Shown here in pieces: positions 51,411 to 63,684 of a stretch of DNA of 64,000 nucleotides. The stretch comes from Pectobacterium sp. PL152 (GTDB lineage Bacteria > Pseudomonadota > Gammaproteobacteria > Enterobacterales > Enterobacteriaceae): the NCBI GenBank assembly GCA_021907015.1, contig CP091064.1, forward strand, positions 4,898,001-4,962,000, in the 5' to 3' direction. The notes under the pieces were generated by a model that saw only the letters and a list, made by a program, of their open reading frames with translations, made no database searches and was not told the DNA's origin. The position numbers and the translations under genes were made by a program. The first letter of the stretch is position 1. Every line of letters begins with the position of its first letter.

Positions 51411-52466
51411 TCAGCGATGGTGGCCGTAAGCGCGTGGCTTGGTGTAATAGTCAATCAGCGGCACGGTGATATTCGCCAGCAGAACGGCAAACGCGACGCC
51501 GTCCGGGTAGCCGCCGTAGGTACGAATCAGCCAGACCAGTAACCCAATCAGCGCGCCAAAAATCAGACGGCCACGGTTTGTGGTTGAGGCAGTCACGGGA
51601 TCGGTCGCAATGAAAAAGGCACCGAGCATGGTGGCGCCGGACAGCAGATGCAGCATCGGCGGAGCGAATTTCTCCGGTGCGATAACCCAGCTTAGCGACG
51701 CGCAGAACATCAGCGACAGCAGGAAACTGACCGGAATATGCCAGCGAATGGTGCCGCGCATCAGCAAAAACAGCCCGCCGATGAGAAAACCGATATTCAC
51801 CCACTGCCAGCCAATGCCAGACAGCGATTGCGCAAACATCGGCTGTTGCAGAATGCTCTGCGGCGTTTGGCCGGAGCGCAGGCTGGTTTTAAAGGTATCC
51901 AGTGGGGTAGCCTGACTGATGCCGTCAACGTTATGCATCAGCTGCTGCATGGTGTATCCGTCAGGCGTATGTCCGGTAAAAATAATGACTAACGCATCAT
52001 GGAAACCGACGGGGATAGTTTGCAGTGGCACAGGTGGCAGCCAGCTTGTCATCTGCACGGGGAAAGAGATCAGCAGCACCACATAGCCAATCATCGCGGG
52101 GTTAAAGGGGTTTTGCCCCAGTCCGCCATACAGCTGTTTGGCGATAATGATAGCGAAGACGGTTGCCATGACCACCATCCACCAGGGAGCAAGCGGTGGC
52201 AGGCTGATGCCGAGCAGCACGGCGGTCAATAGGGCGGAATTATCCGCCAATGTCGTACGTACGGCAAACTTTCTGAGTGACAGTGTCACGCCTTCTGCGA
52301 TGAGTGCCGTGACTGACGCTAGCCCGACCTGAATCAGGTTGCCGTAACCAAAGAAATAGACCTGTGCCAGCATGCCGGGCAGACAGGCCAGAATCACCAA
52401 CAGCATGATGCGCTGTGTGCGCTGCTGGTTGTGTGTGAACGGTGAACTCGCAATTCTAAAAGCCAT
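51411..52466 (-). CDS. rsxD: Electron transport complex subunit RsxD
   Basis: Polytopic subunit of about 351 residues with nine or ten spans and a covalent FMN Thr in [35 protein letters not shown] is another family block. The ATG (52464-52466) abuts the rsxC stop (52467-52469). Intact. Confidence 0.96.
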   Translation of the reverse strand: MAFRIASSPFTHNQQRTQRIMLLVILACLPGMLAQVYFFGYGNLIQVGLASVTALIAEGVTLSLRKFAVRTTLADNSALLTAVLLGISLPPLAPWWMVVMATVFAIIIAKQLYGGLGQNPFNPAMIGYVVLLISFPVQMTSWLPPVPLQTIPVGFHDALVIIFTGHTPDGYTMQQLMHNVDGISQATPLDTFKTSLRSGQTPQSILQQPMFAQSLSGIGWQWVNIGFLIGGLFLLMRGTIRWHIPVSFLLSLMFCASLSWVIAPEKFAPPMLHLLSGATMLGAFFIATDPVTASTTNRGRLIFGALIGLLVWLIRTYGGYPDGVAFAVLLANITVPLIDYYTKPRAYGHHR

Positions 52467-54553
52467 TTATTCCTCTTGATGTGACGATGCCTGCGCGGCT
52501 TTACGGGCTTTAACGCGAGCGATGGCGGCGGCAACAGCAGCCTTGCGGGGATCTTCCGGCTCTTGTGTTTCAACGGCTGCAACAGGTTCTGCAACTACGT
52601 CAGGGGCAACCGAGGAAACGGGAGCTTCTGCGTTTGTTACGGTCTGCTGTGCAGCCTTACGGGCTTTAACGCGAGCGATGGCGGCAGCAACAGCAGCCTT
52701 GCGGGGATCTTCCGGCTCTTGTGTTTCAACGGCCGCAACAGGTTCTGCAGCGACGTCAGGAGCAACCGAGGAAACGGGAACCTCTGCGTTTGCTACGGTC
52801 TGCTGTGCAGCCTTACGGGCTTTAACGCGAGCAAGGGCGGCGGCGACTGCCGCTTTGCGCGGATCATCAAGCTCGGCAGAAGCAACGTCGACCGTTGGCG
52901 TTTCCTGTTGCACCTGATTTTCACTCGCTCGCTCTTCACGAACTAATGCCTTCCGCGCAGCCCGTGCGGCGATGGCGGCGCTGTTATCCGGCTGTGCATC
53001 GGGGATTACCTCGATTGGTACACCGATCTCAGTTGCTGCGGTTTGCTTGCGGCGTACGCGTTCCAGCGCTGCCTGAACGGCATCTTTATCGCTGGCGGAT
53101 ACACCAGCCGCTGCTTGTTTATGGCGCAGTTCGCGCGCGGCTTTTCCCGTTCCAGACGCGCCTGTTTAGCGTCAAAGCGCACTTTAGCCTGCGCGGCACG
53201 CTGTGCGTCTTCGTCGATTGCCCGAATTTCGGCTTTTTCCTGACGATAGTACTGTACCAGCGGAATATTGCTGGGGCAGACGTAAGCGCAGGCCCCGCAT
53301 TCGATGCAGTCAAACAGATGGTGATTGCGGGCTTTCTCGTGTTCCTGCCCGCGGCTGAACCAGTAAAGCTGCTGTGGTAAGAGTCCCGCCGGACAGGCGT
53401 CAGCACATTTACTACAGCGAATACAGGATTGCTCTTCGGCGACTGGCTCCATTTCCGCATGCGACGGCGCCAGCAGACAGTTACTGATTTTGACGATCGG
53501 TACATCCAGCGACGGCAGGGTAAAGCCCATCAGCGGACCGCCCATCACCACCATCGGCTGCTTGTTGACATGGAAGCCACCTTGTTTGAGCAGGTGGCGT
53601 ACTGGCGTTCCCAGCCGCGCCCACACGTTACCGGGTTGACGTAAAGCTTCACCAGTGAGCGTCACCACGCGTTCGGTGAGCGGCTCGCCGTCGATCACGG
53701 CACGTTTGATGGCGAAGGCCGTACCGACGTTCTGCATTAACACGCCAATCGCGGCGGAGTGTTTCCCGAACGGGACTTCTTTGCCGGTCAGAATCTTGGT
53801 GAGCTGCTTGGCACCGCCTGACGGATACTTGGTGGGGATGACGCGCAGCTGCATATCGCCGCGTTTACCCAAGGCTAGCCGCAGGGCGCTGATGGCTTCC
53901 GGCTTATTATCTTCGATCCCAATCAGAATACGTTTCGGTTGCAACAGGAATGACAGAATCTCGACGCCCTGAATAATCTCCTCGGCGCACTCCTGCATGA
54001 GTCGATCGTCGGCGGTGATATAGGGTTCACACTCTGCGCCGTTGATGATCAGAGTTTCAATCCCGCGCATCCCGCCTTGTAACTTGGCGGCGGTAGGGAA
54101 CCCTGCGCCGCCTAAGCCCGCAATGCCAGCCTGATGCAGGTGGGCAAGCAGGGTGTCGGTGCTCTGTGTTTGATAATCAGCCAAAGTCTGGCGATCGCAC
54201 CAGCGATCTTCGCCATCCGGCACGATGATGATGCTGAGTTCTGACAGGCCAGAAGGATGCGCCGTTGTGTGCTGGCGGATCGCGTTCACCGTTCCTGACG
54301 TCGGTGCGTGAACGGGCAAGGTGCGGCCTCTTCCTCGCGTCAGCGGCTGGCCGCGCAGGACTTTATCGCCGACGCTGACGCAGATCTCACCTTCCGGCCC
54401 AAGATGCTGCTTGAGTGGAATGATGAACTGTTCTGGCAGAGGAATCTGACGCAGTGGCGTCCGGCTGGACTGCGTCTTCATTTCCGGCGGATGAATGCCG
54501 CCGTCGAAATCCCAGATCCTGTCTTTTTTAAAGGCGGAAAACAGCTTAAGCAT
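52467..54553 (-). pseudogene. rsxC: Electron transport complex subunit RsxC, frameshifted
   Basis: Membrane-associated NADH/ferredoxin-domain subunit of the Rsx complex. N-terminal region [13 protein letters not shown], a flavin/NADH domain ([22 protein letters not shown]) and two [4Fe-4S] sets, [15 protein letters not shown] and [16 protein letters not shown] Lys/Ala-rich C-terminal tail with three 52-residue repeats follows. Repaired length about 695. The break is at TTTT 53142-53145 (AAAA on the coding strand); one more A restores [16 protein letters not shown] and the frame then runs to 52467. Overlaps rsxB by 8 bp. Confidence 0.93.
52490..52880 (-). repeat. 156-bp tandem repeats in the rsxC tail
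   Basis: Three in-frame copies, with TTACGGGCTTTAACGCGAGC at 52501, 52657 and 52813 (exactly 156 bp apart), encoding DPRKAAVAAAIARVKARKAA plus a V/E-rich spacer. Copies 1 and 2 are nearly identical; copy 3 has diverged slightly. Repeats of this DPRKAAV type occur in enterobacterial RsxC and vary in number. Confidence 0.9.
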
Positions 54554-55124
54554 GTCGTTCTACTTGAATAACGCGTACTGGAATTGTATCGAGATCCCAT
54601 TTCCAGTTAGCGGGAGTCGGCGTGATAGGACGTAATTCGATACAGTCCGTCGGGCAAGGAGAGACGCAGAGATCGCAGCCAGTGCATAAATCGCTGACGA
54701 CGGTGTGTACCGCTTTGGTACTGCCGATGATGGCATCAACCGGGCAGGCCTGAATGCACTTGGTGCAGCCGATGCAGTTGCTTTCATCGATCCAGGCAAC
54801 CTGACGCGCAGGCGCTTGCACGTCGGCATCGCCTTCCAGCGGCTGCGGATCGACGTTGAGCTTTTCAGCCAGCTTCAGCATCATCGCTTCGCCGCCGGGG
54901 CCACATTTATTAATATTTTCCCCATTCAGCGCGACCGCTTCGGCGTAAGGCCGACAGCCGGGGTAACCGCACTGGCCGCACTGGCTTTGTGGCAGCATGG
55001 CTTCCACTTCTTCCACAATCGGATCGTTTTCGACTTCAAACCGGCGGGAGGCGTAGCCGAGCACCAGACCGAATGCCAGCGCGAGGGCGCTTAATGCCGC
55101 AATGGCAATCCAGATCGCGCTCAT
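54546..55124 (-). CDS. rsxB: Electron transport complex subunit RsxB
   Basis: Iron-sulfur subunit, 192 residues. N-terminal anchor ([20 protein letters not shown]), a Cys cluster [15 protein letters not shown] and two ferredoxin-type clusters, [16 protein letters not shown] and [16 protein letters not shown]. The start overlaps the rsxA stop (TGATG style). Intact. Confidence 0.96.
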   Translation of the reverse strand: MSAIWIAIAALSALALAFGLVLGYASRRFEVENDPIVEEVEAMLPQSQCGQCGYPGCRPYAEAVALNGENINKCGPGGEAMMLKLAEKLNVDPQPLEGDADVQAPARQVAWIDESNCIGCTKCIQACPVDAIIGSTKAVHTVVSDLCTGCDLCVSPCPTDCIELRPITPTPANWKWDLDTIPVRVIQVERHA

Positions 55125-55704
55125 CAGAATTTCACCAGTCCGGTAAAGCCCATAAACGCCAGCGACATAAGGCCGGCGGTGATCAGCGCGATAGAAGAAC
55201 CCCGGAACGGCGCAGGAATATCCGACACGGCGAGGCGTTCCCGAATGGCGGCGAAGAGCACCATCACCAGCGAGAAGCCTGCGGCACCGCCGAAGCCATA
55301 AATCGTCGATTGCAAAAACCGTGCGACAGATTGATGTTAAGCAGGACGACGCCTAGCACGGCACAGTTGGTGGTAATCAGCGGCAGGAAAATCCCCAGCA
55401 GGCGGTACAGCTCAGGGCTGACTTTGCGCACGAACATCTCGGAAAACTGTACCACCACGGCGAGCACCAGAATAAAGGCCATGGTGCGTAGATAGAGAAT
55501 ATCGAGCGGAACGAGGATAAATTCGTTGACCAGCCAGGAAAACATGGAGCCGACAGTCATGACGAACGTGGTCGCCATGCCCATGCCAATTGCCGTCTCG
55601 AGCTTTTTGGACACGCCCATAAAGGGGCACAGCCCAAGAAACTTCACTAAGACGAAATTATTTACCAGAAGGATGCTAACAAAGAGCAATGCGTATTCGG
55701 TCAT
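55124..55704 (-). pseudogene. rsxA: Electron transport complex subunit RsxA, frameshifted
   Basis: First gene of rsxABCDGE-nth. Six-span subunit of 193 residues when repaired: [39 protein letters not shown] and [20 protein letters not shown], with the C-terminal [20 protein letters not shown] in the next frame. The break is at AAAAA 55314-55318 (TTTTT on the coding strand; six expected). ATG 55702-55704 agrees with E. coli MTDYLLLF; the open frame begins 22 codons earlier without support. Confidence 0.94.
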
Positions 55705-55930
55705 TACGGTGCCTACAAAACAAAACCGGACTATTATCAGGCATTGTCGGGTTTTCGACAACATACCCAAAGTAGGGTTATCGACGTTTCCTACAAAGGG
55801 AGAAAGGTCAGCTTTTCGGAATAAGAGAAACGCCGGGCTGTCAGACCGTCACGCAAGGTACGTTCTGAACCATTGCCCGGAAGGAAATTATTGCATAATT
55901 ATTCTTTTTATCGCTGATAACGATTTATCG

Positions 55931-56146
55931 CTACAGGACGTGATGCCAGACGGATTTTGGCACGCAGCCGAGATCGAATAAACGCCCGCCGGATGCCAAT
56001 TCAGCCCGCCGATGATCCGCAGCACGATACATGTTGATGATTTCCTGACTATCTGTCAGAGAGTAATTGAGGTGATCAAAGAGTTTTTCCAGACTTTCTG
56101 TTGAGCTGACTTTCCTGAATTTAAGCAAATAGTCATGAACGGTCAT
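55931..56146 (-). CDS. cnu: OriC-binding nucleoid-associated protein Cnu (YdgT), Hha family
   Basis: 71-residue partner of [23 protein letters not shown], then [20 protein letters not shown] and [16 protein letters not shown], match E. coli YdgT/Cnu almost throughout. The product binds H-NS or StpA to extend silencing and binds oriC. ATG 56144-56146 chosen by family length. Same order, cnu then rsxA, as in E. coli. Intact. Confidence 0.94.
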   Translation of the reverse strand: MTVHDYLLKFRKVSSTESLEKLFDHLNYSLTDSQEIINMYRAADHRRAELASGGRLFDLGCVPKSVWHHVL

Positions 56147-56384
56147 GGTGATTGGTCTAATAGTTATGTGGTTGAGATGACTAAGTATATGCAAGCGAGA
56201 AAGCCTGTCTAGAGGGCGATGTAATAAAGTACGCTTATTTTTCAACAACAAACAAATGAAAATGAAAAATAAGGAATTGACACGAAAAGATGCCGAATGC
56301 TAAGTCGAGACGCTAGATAGCGCGTGGGAAGAGTGAATGCCTATAAAGGGGCAGATTGTGCGGGAACCTGCCCCTGATATTTGC

Positions 56385-57890
56385 CTAGCGACTACACAGC
56401 TTGTAGTACACCTCGTTCCAGCGCAGCGCATCTTTGAATTCGTGGAGGCGGGTTTCGTTGTCGATCACCAACAGCTCAATATTCTGCATTTCGGCGTAGA
56501 GCCGCATGTGTTCGAGATCCAACGCCTGGCTAAAAACGGTATGATGCGCGCCGCCGGCCAGAATCCAGGCTTCGGCCGCCACGTCCAGCGACGGCTGCGC
56601 TTTCCAGATGGCACGGGCAACCGGCAATTTCGGCAGCGGGTGCGGCTGTTCGATCGTATCGACCAGATTAACCAGCATTCTGAAACGGTCGCCCATGTCG
56701 ATCACGCTGGCGTTTAGTGACGGCCCGGCTGGCGTGGAGAAAATCAAGCGGGCAGGGTCGGCTTTTCCACCAATGCCAAGATATTGAGCATCCAGAATCG
56801 GTTTCTGTTCTTTCGCAATGGTGGGGCAGACTTCCAGCATGTGGGAGCCAACGACCAGATCGTTACCACTCTGGAAGTTATAGGTGTAATCCTCCATGAA
56901 GGACGTTCCGCCTGACAAACCACCGGCCATCACTTTCATAATGCGCAGCAGCGCGGCGGTTTTCCAGTCGCCTTCGCCACCGAAACCATAGCCCTGTTGC
57001 ATCAGACGCTGCACCGCCAGCCCCGGCAGCTGTTTCAAACCGTATAGGTTTTCAAAATCGGTAGTGAACGCATGGTAGCCGCCTTGTTCCAGAAAGCGTT
57101 TCATCCCGAGTTCGATCTGTGCTGCATCCAGCAGATTCTGGCGGTTCGCACCGTTGAGTTTCACCGCATCCGTTAACTGGTAGCTGGCTTCGTACTCTTC
57201 GACCAGCGCATCGATATCGCCTTTGGATACGGCATCAACCACGGCGGTTAAATCACCCAGTCCCCAGGCGCTGACGGAATAACCGAACTGGATCTGCGCG
57301 CCGACTTTATCGCCTTCGGTGACCGCGACTTCACGCATGTTGTCACCAAATCGCGCGACCTTCAGCTGTTTACTTTCCTGAATGGCGGCAGCTACCCGCA
57401 TCCATTTCCCGATACGGGCATGGGCGTTTTTATCCTGCCAGTGGCCGACGACCACCTGATGCGCTTGCCGCATCCGGGCGCCGATAAAGCCAAATTCGCG
57501 TCCGCCGTGCGCGGTCTGGTTCAGGTTCATGAAATCCATGTCCATGGTGTCCCACGGCACTTCGGCATTGAACTGGGTGTGGAATTGCAGCAGTGGTTTA
57601 CTGAGTACGCTCAGGCCACCAATCCACATTTTGGCGGGAGAGAACGTATGCAGCCAGGTCAGCAGGCCGATACAGTTATCCTGATAGTTGGCATCGCGAC
57701 ACAGCGCCAAAATTTCGTCCGGTGTTTTCACCAGCGGTTTCAGCACCAGTTTAACCGGTAGGTTCGCCTGTTGATTCAACCCGGTGACGACCTTTTCCGC
57801 GTTCTCTTTTACCTGACGCAACGTTTCCGGCCCGTAGAGGTGCTGGCTACCGATGACGAACCAGACTTCAAGCTGCTTAAAATGATCCAT
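56385..57890 (-). CDS. araA: L-arabinose isomerase
   Basis: Interconverts L-arabinose and L-ribulose. 501 residues; typical N terminus [40 protein letters not shown], and catalytic/metal residues in [19 protein letters not shown] and [11 protein letters not shown]. Follows araB with a 36-bp gap. In E. coli araD comes next; here the strand continues into a short non-coding stretch and then cnu. Intact. Confidence 0.97.
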   Translation of the reverse strand: MDHFKQLEVWFVIGSQHLYGPETLRQVKENAEKVVTGLNQQANLPVKLVLKPLVKTPDEILALCRDANYQDNCIGLLTWLHTFSPAKMWIGGLSVLSKPLLQFHTQFNAEVPWDTMDMDFMNLNQTAHGGREFGFIGARMRQAHQVVVGHWQDKNAHARIGKWMRVAAAIQESKQLKVARFGDNMREVAVTEGDKVGAQIQFGYSVSAWGLGDLTAVVDAVSKGDIDALVEEYEASYQLTDAVKLNGANRQNLLDAAQIELGMKRFLEQGGYHAFTTDFENLYGLKQLPGLAVQRLMQQGYGFGGEGDWKTAALLRIMKVMAGGLSGGTSFMEDYTYNFQSGNDLVVGSHMLEVCPTIAKEQKPILDAQYLGIGGKADPARLIFSTPAGPSLNASVIDMGDRFRMLVNLVDTIEQPHPLPKLPVARAIWKAQPSLDVAAEAWILAGGAHHTVFSQALDLEHMRLYAEMQNIELLVIDNETRLHEFKDALRWNEVYYKLCSR

Positions 57891-57926
57891 GATGACTCCT
57901 GTAACGTGATCCCCAGAGGGATAAAA

Positions 57927-59627
57927 TTAGTTTTTTGCCGTAGACGTTGGGCTATAGGCCGGTTCCGCGAGGCGACACCACTGCTGATAGCGCGCATAAA
58001 GCTGCTGATAACGGGCAACGCGCTGGCTATCCGGCATTAAGGTGCGTTCTATACCGCTGGCCATATGCTGCTGTGCCGTTGGAATATCGCCGTGAACGCC
58101 GGCGGCGACGGCGGCAAAGATTGCCGCGCCGAGCGCACAGCACTGATCGGAGGCGACGATCTGCAAAGGACGATTCATCACGTCGGTACAGACTTGCATG
58201 ATGACGGGAGATTTTCGTGCGATGCCGCCTAGTGCCAGCACGTTCTCGACGGGGACACCCTGATCTTCAAAGCATTCCATAATCGCGCGCGCGCCGAAGG
58301 CCGTCGCCGCAATAAAACCGCCGAATAGCGTGGGGGCATCAGTACCCAGATTGAGATCGGTAATCACGCCTTTTAGACGCTGATTGGCGAACGGCGTTCT
58401 ACGGCCGTTAAACCAGTCCAGCACGACAGGCAGGTGATCCAGCGTGGGATTTTCCGCCCAACTGCGGGTAAGCCGTTCCAGCAGTTTGGCTTCCATCGCC
58501 TGTAATGATGTTTTGAGTTCGGGATGACCTTGCTCGGCATAGTCTTTCGCCGCTTCCTGTAACGACCAGCCCAGCAGCCGCCCAAACCAGGCGTACATGT
58601 CTCCGAAAGCGGACTGTCCGGCTTCGAGGCCGATATAGCCGGGAACAACGCTGCCGTCGACCTGCCCGCAAATACCGGCGATGGTGCGATCGGCAATGCG
58701 CGCGTCGTCGGCGATCAAAATGTCGCAAGTGGAGGTGCCAATCACTTTAACCAACGTATAAGGCTGTGCGCCTGCGCCGACGGTGCCGACATGGCAGTCA
58801 AACGCGCCGCCTGCCAGAATAACGGTCTCAGGAATACCGAGCCGCTGCGCCCATTCGGCGGTGATGGTGCCGACCGGCTGTTCGGCGGTCCAGGTATCGG
58901 TAAACAGCGGGTACTGCAATGTCTCGGTCAGGCAGGGATCGAGCGCGTGCAGGAAGTCTTTTGGCGGCAGCCCGCCCCAGCTTGGGTGCCAGAGTGATTT
59001 ATGCCCGGCGCTGCATCGACCACGGCGGATATCGGCAGGTGCCTGCGTGCCGGAAAGCAGGGCGGGCACCCAGTCGCACAGTTCTATCCAGGAGACCGCA
59101 GCCTGACGCACGGCGGCATCTTCACGCGAGACATGCAGGATTTTGGCCCAGAACCATTCGGACGAGTAAACGCCGCCAATATAACGGGTGTAATCCGGAA
59201 ATTGGCCGCTCCGGCACAGCGTATTAATCGCTTCGGCTTCTTCTATTGCCGTGTGGTCTTTCCACAGCACAAACATCGCATTGGGGTTGTCCGCAAATTC
59301 GGGGCGCAGCGCAAGGATCTGACCGTGTTCATCAATCGGTGCGGGGGTGGAGCCGGTCGAGTCCACACCGATGCCGATGATGTGTTGCCGCTGTTCGTTC
59401 GTCAGACGGGAAACCACCACTTTAATCGCCTGTTCCAGCGATTCTATATAGTCCAGTGGATGGTGTCGGAACTGGTTGTTGGCAGGCTGACAATATTTAC
59501 CCTCGCGCCATCGGGGGTAGTAGACCACTTCTGTTTCCAGCTCTTGCCCGCTTTGGCAGTCAACGGCTAAGGCGCGTACCGAATCACTGCCGAAGTCGAG
59601 GCCAATCGTAATAGCGCCCGCACTCAT
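57927..59627 (-). CDS. araB: L-ribulokinase
   Basis: FGGY-family kinase phosphorylating L-ribulose. 566 residues as in E. coli. ATP-binding start [19 protein letters not shown], substrate/loop motif [16 protein letters not shown], and the FGGY signature region [23 protein letters not shown] 59625-59627 follows GAGGAGC. Divergent from araF across a 372-bp control region. Intact. Confidence 0.97.
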   Translation of the reverse strand: MSAGAITIGLDFGSDSVRALAVDCQSGQELETEVVYYPRWREGKYCQPANNQFRHHPLDYIESLEQAIKVVVSRLTNEQRQHIIGIGVDSTGSTPAPIDEHGQILALRPEFADNPNAMFVLWKDHTAIEEAEAINTLCRSGQFPDYTRYIGGVYSSEWFWAKILHVSREDAAVRQAAVSWIELCDWVPALLSGTQAPADIRRGRCSAGHKSLWHPSWGGLPPKDFLHALDPCLTETLQYPLFTDTWTAEQPVGTITAEWAQRLGIPETVILAGGAFDCHVGTVGAGAQPYTLVKVIGTSTCDILIADDARIADRTIAGICGQVDGSVVPGYIGLEAGQSAFGDMYAWFGRLLGWSLQEAAKDYAEQGHPELKTSLQAMEAKLLERLTRSWAENPTLDHLPVVLDWFNGRRTPFANQRLKGVITDLNLGTDAPTLFGGFIAATAFGARAIMECFEDQGVPVENVLALGGIARKSPVIMQVCTDVMNRPLQIVASDQCCALGAAIFAAVAAGVHGDIPTAQQHMASGIERTLMPDSQRVARYQQLYARYQQWCRLAEPAYSPTSTAKN

Positions 59628-59999
59628 GCTTTGCTCCTCATTAATCCCAGATCGTTGGTGTTTACGATAGGCAGGGAGAGGAGGAGGCGGTTAGGAGCGG
59701 TTAGCTGGAAGTATGTATTTTTCTGTCGCCAGCAGCCATTTTGTGAAGCCCGTCAAAGGTTAATGATTGGTTAAAATCGCTAAATGTATGTACAAACCTG
59801 TCATTGTTCCGGGATGTGATAAAGCTCTATATTCGGACCGAAAATAACGACTAAAACATAAAGCGTCTGAATGCTACTGAGTAAAGGATTGCGCTAACTC
59901 TGTGTTTTTCCTTTATCCAGACCGGAAATACCTTACCCACAACGTGAACGTGTTTCAGCGTTGCTGGCGAACGAAAAGATAATTACACCGGAGAACATC
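59628..59999. promoter_or_regulatory. Divergent ara control region with candidate CRP site
   Basis: 372 bp between araB and araF. TGTGA-AGCCCG-TCAAA (59742-59757) resembles a CRP site, and a second TGTGA half site lies near 59815. AraC half sites (TAGC-N6-TCCATA type) could not be identified with confidence by eye. The layout suggests araBA and araFGH share AraC and CRP control. Confidence 0.5.
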
Positions 60000-60983
60000 A
60001 TGCATAAATTCACTAAGGCGCTGGCAGCAATCGGGTTGGCTGCGGTTATGTCACAATCAGCTATGGCAGAGAACTTAAAGCTGGGATTTCTGGTTAAACA
60101 ACCGGAAGAACCCTGGTTCCAGACCGAATGGAAATTCGCGGATAAAGCAGGAAAAGATCTCGGTTTTGACGTGATAAAAATTGCGGTCCCCGATGGGGAA
60201 AAGACCCTGAACGCGATTGACAGTCTGGCGGCCAGTGGAGCAAAAGGTTTCGTTATCTGTACGCCCGATCCGAAATTAGGGCCTGCCATTATGGCGAAAG
60301 CGCGCAGCTACGATCTGAAAGTGATCGCGGTTGACGATCAGTTTGTGAATGCCAAAGGCCAGCCGATGGATACCGTGCCGCTGGTGATGATGGCTGCTAC
60401 CAAGATCGGTGAGCGTCAGGGGCAGGAACTGTATAAAGAAATGAACAAACGCGGCTGGAAAGTGGACGAAACGGCCGTGATGGCGATTACCGCGAACGAA
60501 CTGGACACCGCGCGTCGCCGTACCTCGGGTTCTATGGATGCGCTGAAGGCCGCTGGCTTCCCGGAAAAACAGATCTATCAGGTGCCGACCAAATCTAACG
60601 ATATCCCCGGTGCATTTGATGCCGCTAACTCCATGCTGGTTCAGCACCCCGGTGTGAAAAACTGGCTGATTATCGGTATGAACGACAATACCGTATTGGG
60701 CGGCGTGCGTGCGACGGAAGGTCAGGGCTTTAAAGCCGAAAACGTGATTGGTATCGGTATCAACGGCGTGGATGCGGTCAGCGAGCTGTCCAAAGGTCAG
60801 GCGACAGGCTTCTTTGGTTCACTGCTGCCAAGCCCGGATATTCACGGTTACAAGAGTATCCAGATGCTGAATGACTGGGTCACCAAAGGCGTAGAGCCCG
60901 AAAAATTCACCGAAGTGACCGACGTGGTGCTGATCACTCGTGACAACTTTAAGGTCGAACTGAGAGAAAAAGGCCTGATGTAA
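60000..60983 (+). CDS. araF: L-arabinose-binding periplasmic protein
   Basis: Periplasmic receptor for the AraFGH importer, 327 residues. Signal peptide MHKFTKALAAIGLAAVMSQS then AMA|ENLKLGFLVKQPEEPWFQ. Sugar-binding family motifs include GFVICTPDPKLGPAI and VIGIGINGVDAVSEL. ATG 60000 with GGAGAACATC upstream; an upstream in-frame extension to 59961 is not supported. First of araFGH. Intact. Confidence 0.96.
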   Translation: MHKFTKALAAIGLAAVMSQSAMAENLKLGFLVKQPEEPWFQTEWKFADKAGKDLGFDVIKIAVPDGEKTLNAIDSLAASGAKGFVICTPDPKLGPAIMAKARSYDLKVIAVDDQFVNAKGQPMDTVPLVMMAATKIGERQGQELYKEMNKRGWKVDETAVMAITANELDTARRRTSGSMDALKAAGFPEKQIYQVPTKSNDIPGAFDAANSMLVQHPGVKNWLIIGMNDNTVLGGVRATEGQGFKAENVIGIGINGVDAVSELSKGQATGFFGSLLPSPDIHGYKSIQMLNDWVTKGVEPEKFTEVTDVVLITRDNFKVELREKGLM

Positions 60984-61005
60984 TCACGCCTGATTTCGTA
61001 AAGAC

Positions 61006-61062
61006 GCGGATAACGCCGATCGGCATACGCTGGTCGACGTTATCCTGATCGAAGTTATCCGC
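61006..61062 (+). other. Long hairpin between araF and araG
   Basis: GCGGATAAC (61006-61014) pairs with GTTATCCGC (61054-61062), with an inner GCCGATCGGC. No U-run follows, so it probably protects the araF message from 3' decay and keeps binding protein in excess over the ABC subunits. That reading is inference. Confidence 0.6.
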
Positions 61063-61093
61063 GCTCTACCTGCATCGTTATGAGGAAACAGAC

Positions 61094-62617
61094 ATGACAG
61101 CACAGTCACCCTATTTGTCGTTTCATGGAATTGGCAAAGAATTTCCCGGTGTTAAGGCGCTTTCGGATATCAGTTTTGCCTGCCATGCCGGCCAGATCCA
61201 TGCATTGATGGGGGAAAACGGAGCGGGCAAATCGACGCTGTTAAAGATCCTGAGCGGCAACTATTCTCCGTCAGCGGGTGAAATCCATATTCAGGGCAAA
61301 CCTGTGCAGTTTACTAACACGATGGACGCCCTGAATGCGGGTGTTGCCATCATTTATCAGGAACTGCACCTGGTGCCGGAAATGACGGTCGCCGAGAACA
61401 TCTATCTGGGGCAGTTGCCGCATAAATACGGCATGGTGAACTACTCGCTGCTGCGCTATGAAGCCAAGCTCCAGCTACAGCATCTGGGATTGGATATCGA
61501 TCCTGATACCCCGCTGAAATACCTGTCTATCGGGCAATGGCAGATGGTGGAAATCGCCAAAGCGCTGGCCCGTAACGCCAAAATTATTGCTTTTGATGAA
61601 CCGACCAGTTCGCTGTCTGCCCGTGAGATCGAGCAGCTTTTTCGCGTGATTACGGAATTGCGCAGCGAAGGCCGGGTCATTTTGTACGTTTCGCACCGAA
61701 TGGAAGAAATTTTTGCGCTGAGCGATGCCATTACCGTGTTTAAAGATGGTCGCTATGTGCGCACGTTTGACGATATGCAGCAGGTGAACCATGAGTCGCT
61801 GGTACAGGCGATGGTGGGACGTAACCTGGGGGATATCTATGGCTATGCGCCGCGTCCGCACGGCGAAGAGCGTTTGACGCTGAAAGACGTAAAAGCGCCG
61901 GGCGTGAAATCCACCGTGTCCCTGAACGTGAAGCAGGGGGAAATTGTCGGGCTATTTGGTCTGGTAGGCGCTGGACGCAGCGAGCTGATGAAAGGGCTGT
62001 TTGGTGCGACAAAAATCACCGGCGGTCAGGTGCTGCTGGATGGTAAGCCGCTGGTGGTGAATTCTCCCATCGATGCGATTCGTCAGGGCGTGATGCTCTG
62101 CCCTGAAGATCGTAAGGCGGACGGTATCATTCCTGTCCACTCGGTGCGTGACAACATCAATATCAGTGCGCGGCGTAAGAGCCTGAAAGCCGGTTTTATT
62201 ATTAATAATCAGTGGGAAGCGGATAACGCCTCGAAACGGATTGCGGCGCTGAATATTAAAACGCCGTCCGATGAACAGCTGATTATGAATCTTTCCGGCG
62301 GTAACCAGCAGAAAGCCATTCTTGGCCGCTGGCTGTCCGAGGAGATGAAGGTCATTTTGCTCGATGAGCCCACGCGCGGCATTGACGTCGGCGCGAAGCA
62401 CGAAATTTATCATGTCATCTATGAACTGGCGAATCAGGGGATCGCGGTGCTGTTTGCCTCCAGCGATTTACCAGAAGTGCTTGGGCTGGCCGACCGGATT
62501 ATCGTCATGCGCGAAGGGGCTATCTCCGGCGAGCTGCTGCATGCCGATGCCACGGAGCAGAAGGTGCTCAGTCTGGCTATGTTACGAACCCCCGATATCG
62601 AATCTGCGGTTGCCTGA
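61094..62617 (+). CDS. araG: L-arabinose ABC transporter ATPase
   Basis: Duplicated sugar-type ATPase of 507 residues. The first domain has Walker [10 protein letters not shown] and Walker [14 protein letters not shown]; the second has the degenerate GLVGAGRSE loop and [16 protein letters not shown], with ABC signature [12 protein letters not shown] 61094 follows ATGAGGAAACAG. Intact, 110 bp after araF. Confidence 0.96.
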   Translation: MTAQSPYLSFHGIGKEFPGVKALSDISFACHAGQIHALMGENGAGKSTLLKILSGNYSPSAGEIHIQGKPVQFTNTMDALNAGVAIIYQELHLVPEMTVAENIYLGQLPHKYGMVNYSLLRYEAKLQLQHLGLDIDPDTPLKYLSIGQWQMVEIAKALARNAKIIAFDEPTSSLSAREIEQLFRVITELRSEGRVILYVSHRMEEIFALSDAITVFKDGRYVRTFDDMQQVNHESLVQAMVGRNLGDIYGYAPRPHGEERLTLKDVKAPGVKSTVSLNVKQGEIVGLFGLVGAGRSELMKGLFGATKITGGQVLLDGKPLVVNSPIDAIRQGVMLCPEDRKADGIIPVHSVRDNINISARRKSLKAGFIINNQWEADNASKRIAALNIKTPSDEQLIMNLSGGNQQKAILGRWLSEEMKVILLDEPTRGIDVGAKHEIYHVIYELANQGIAVLFASSDLPEVLGLADRIIVMREGAISGELLHADATEQKVLSLAMLRTPDIESAVA

Positions 62618-62635
62618 CCGCGAAGGAGCAAAATA

Positions 62636-63622
62636 ATGTCAACGGTTACGTCTGCAACCTCAGAGAAGAAGAACAGCAGTTCGGGATTATCCCGCATTTG
62701 GGATAACTACGGCATGCTGGTGGTTTTTGCCGTGCTGTTTATTGGCTGTGCGATTTTTGTCCCGAATTTCGCGACGTTTATCAATATGAAAGGGCTGGGG
62801 TTAGCGATCTCGATGTCCGGTATGGTGGCCTGCGGGATGCTGTTCTGTCTGGCTTCTGGCGATTTCGACCTGTCGGTGGCCTCCATCATCGCCTGTGCCG
62901 GGGTAGCCACGGCGGTAGTGATCAATATCAGCGAAAGCCTGTGGATCGGTGTCAGTGCCGGACTGCTGCTGGGCGTGGCGTTCGGTTTGCTCAATGGGTT
63001 TGTGATTGCCCGTTTAAAGATCAACGCGCTGATCACCACGCTTGCGACGATGCAGATTGCGCGTGGTCTGGCGTACATCATTTCCGATGGTAAAGCGGTA
63101 GGGATTGAAGATGAGCGTTTCTTCGCGCTGGGCTATGCCAACTGGCTGGGCTTGCCTGCGCCAATCTGGATCACCATCGGCTGCATGATTCTGTTTGGGC
63201 TGCTGCTGAACAAAACCACGTTTGGCCGCAATACGCTGGCGATTGGGGGCAATGAAGAAGCGGCGCGTCTGGCCGGGGTACCGGTGGTGCGTACCAAGAT
63301 CATCATTTTCGCCTTGTCCGGCCTGGTGTCAGCCGCTGCGGGGATCATTCTGGCCTCGCGCATGACTAGCGGCCAGCCGATGACCTCCATCGGGTATGAG
63401 CTAATCGTGATTTCTGCCTGTGTGCTGGGTGGTGTGTCGCTGAAAGGTGGGATCGGTAAAATTTCTTACGTGGTGGCTGGCGTACTGATTTTGGGTACGG
63501 TGGAAAACGCGATGAATCTGCTGAACATCTCTCCATTTGCCCAGTATGTGGTGCGTGGGCTGATTCTGCTGGCGGCGGTTATCTTTGACCGCTACAAACA
63601 ATTAGCGAAGAAAACGGTGTAA
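62636..63622 (+). CDS. araH: L-arabinose ABC transporter permease
   Basis: 328-residue sugar permease of the ribose/xylose type with eight to ten spans. [20 protein letters not shown] and the EAA-like [18 protein letters not shown] are family motifs. GAAGGAGCAAAATA precedes the ATG. Last gene of araFGH; araC follows 62 bp later. Intact. Confidence 0.96.
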   Translation: MSTVTSATSEKKNSSSGLSRIWDNYGMLVVFAVLFIGCAIFVPNFATFINMKGLGLAISMSGMVACGMLFCLASGDFDLSVASIIACAGVATAVVINISESLWIGVSAGLLLGVAFGLLNGFVIARLKINALITTLATMQIARGLAYIISDGKAVGIEDERFFALGYANWLGLPAPIWITIGCMILFGLLLNKTTFGRNTLAIGGNEEAARLAGVPVVRTKIIIFALSGLVSAAAGIILASRMTSGQPMTSIGYELIVISACVLGGVSLKGGIGKISYVVAGVLILGTVENAMNLLNISPFAQYVVRGLILLAAVIFDRYKQLAKKTV

Positions 63623-63684
63623 ATGCCTGTGCGGCAGGTAAGAGCCTGCCGCTTTCTTTCTTATTAGCGTGTACCGGAGGCTCG

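Noticed and set aside
52490-52880. Repeats as CRISPR or a satellite
   Set aside because: They are in-frame coding repeats within rsxC.
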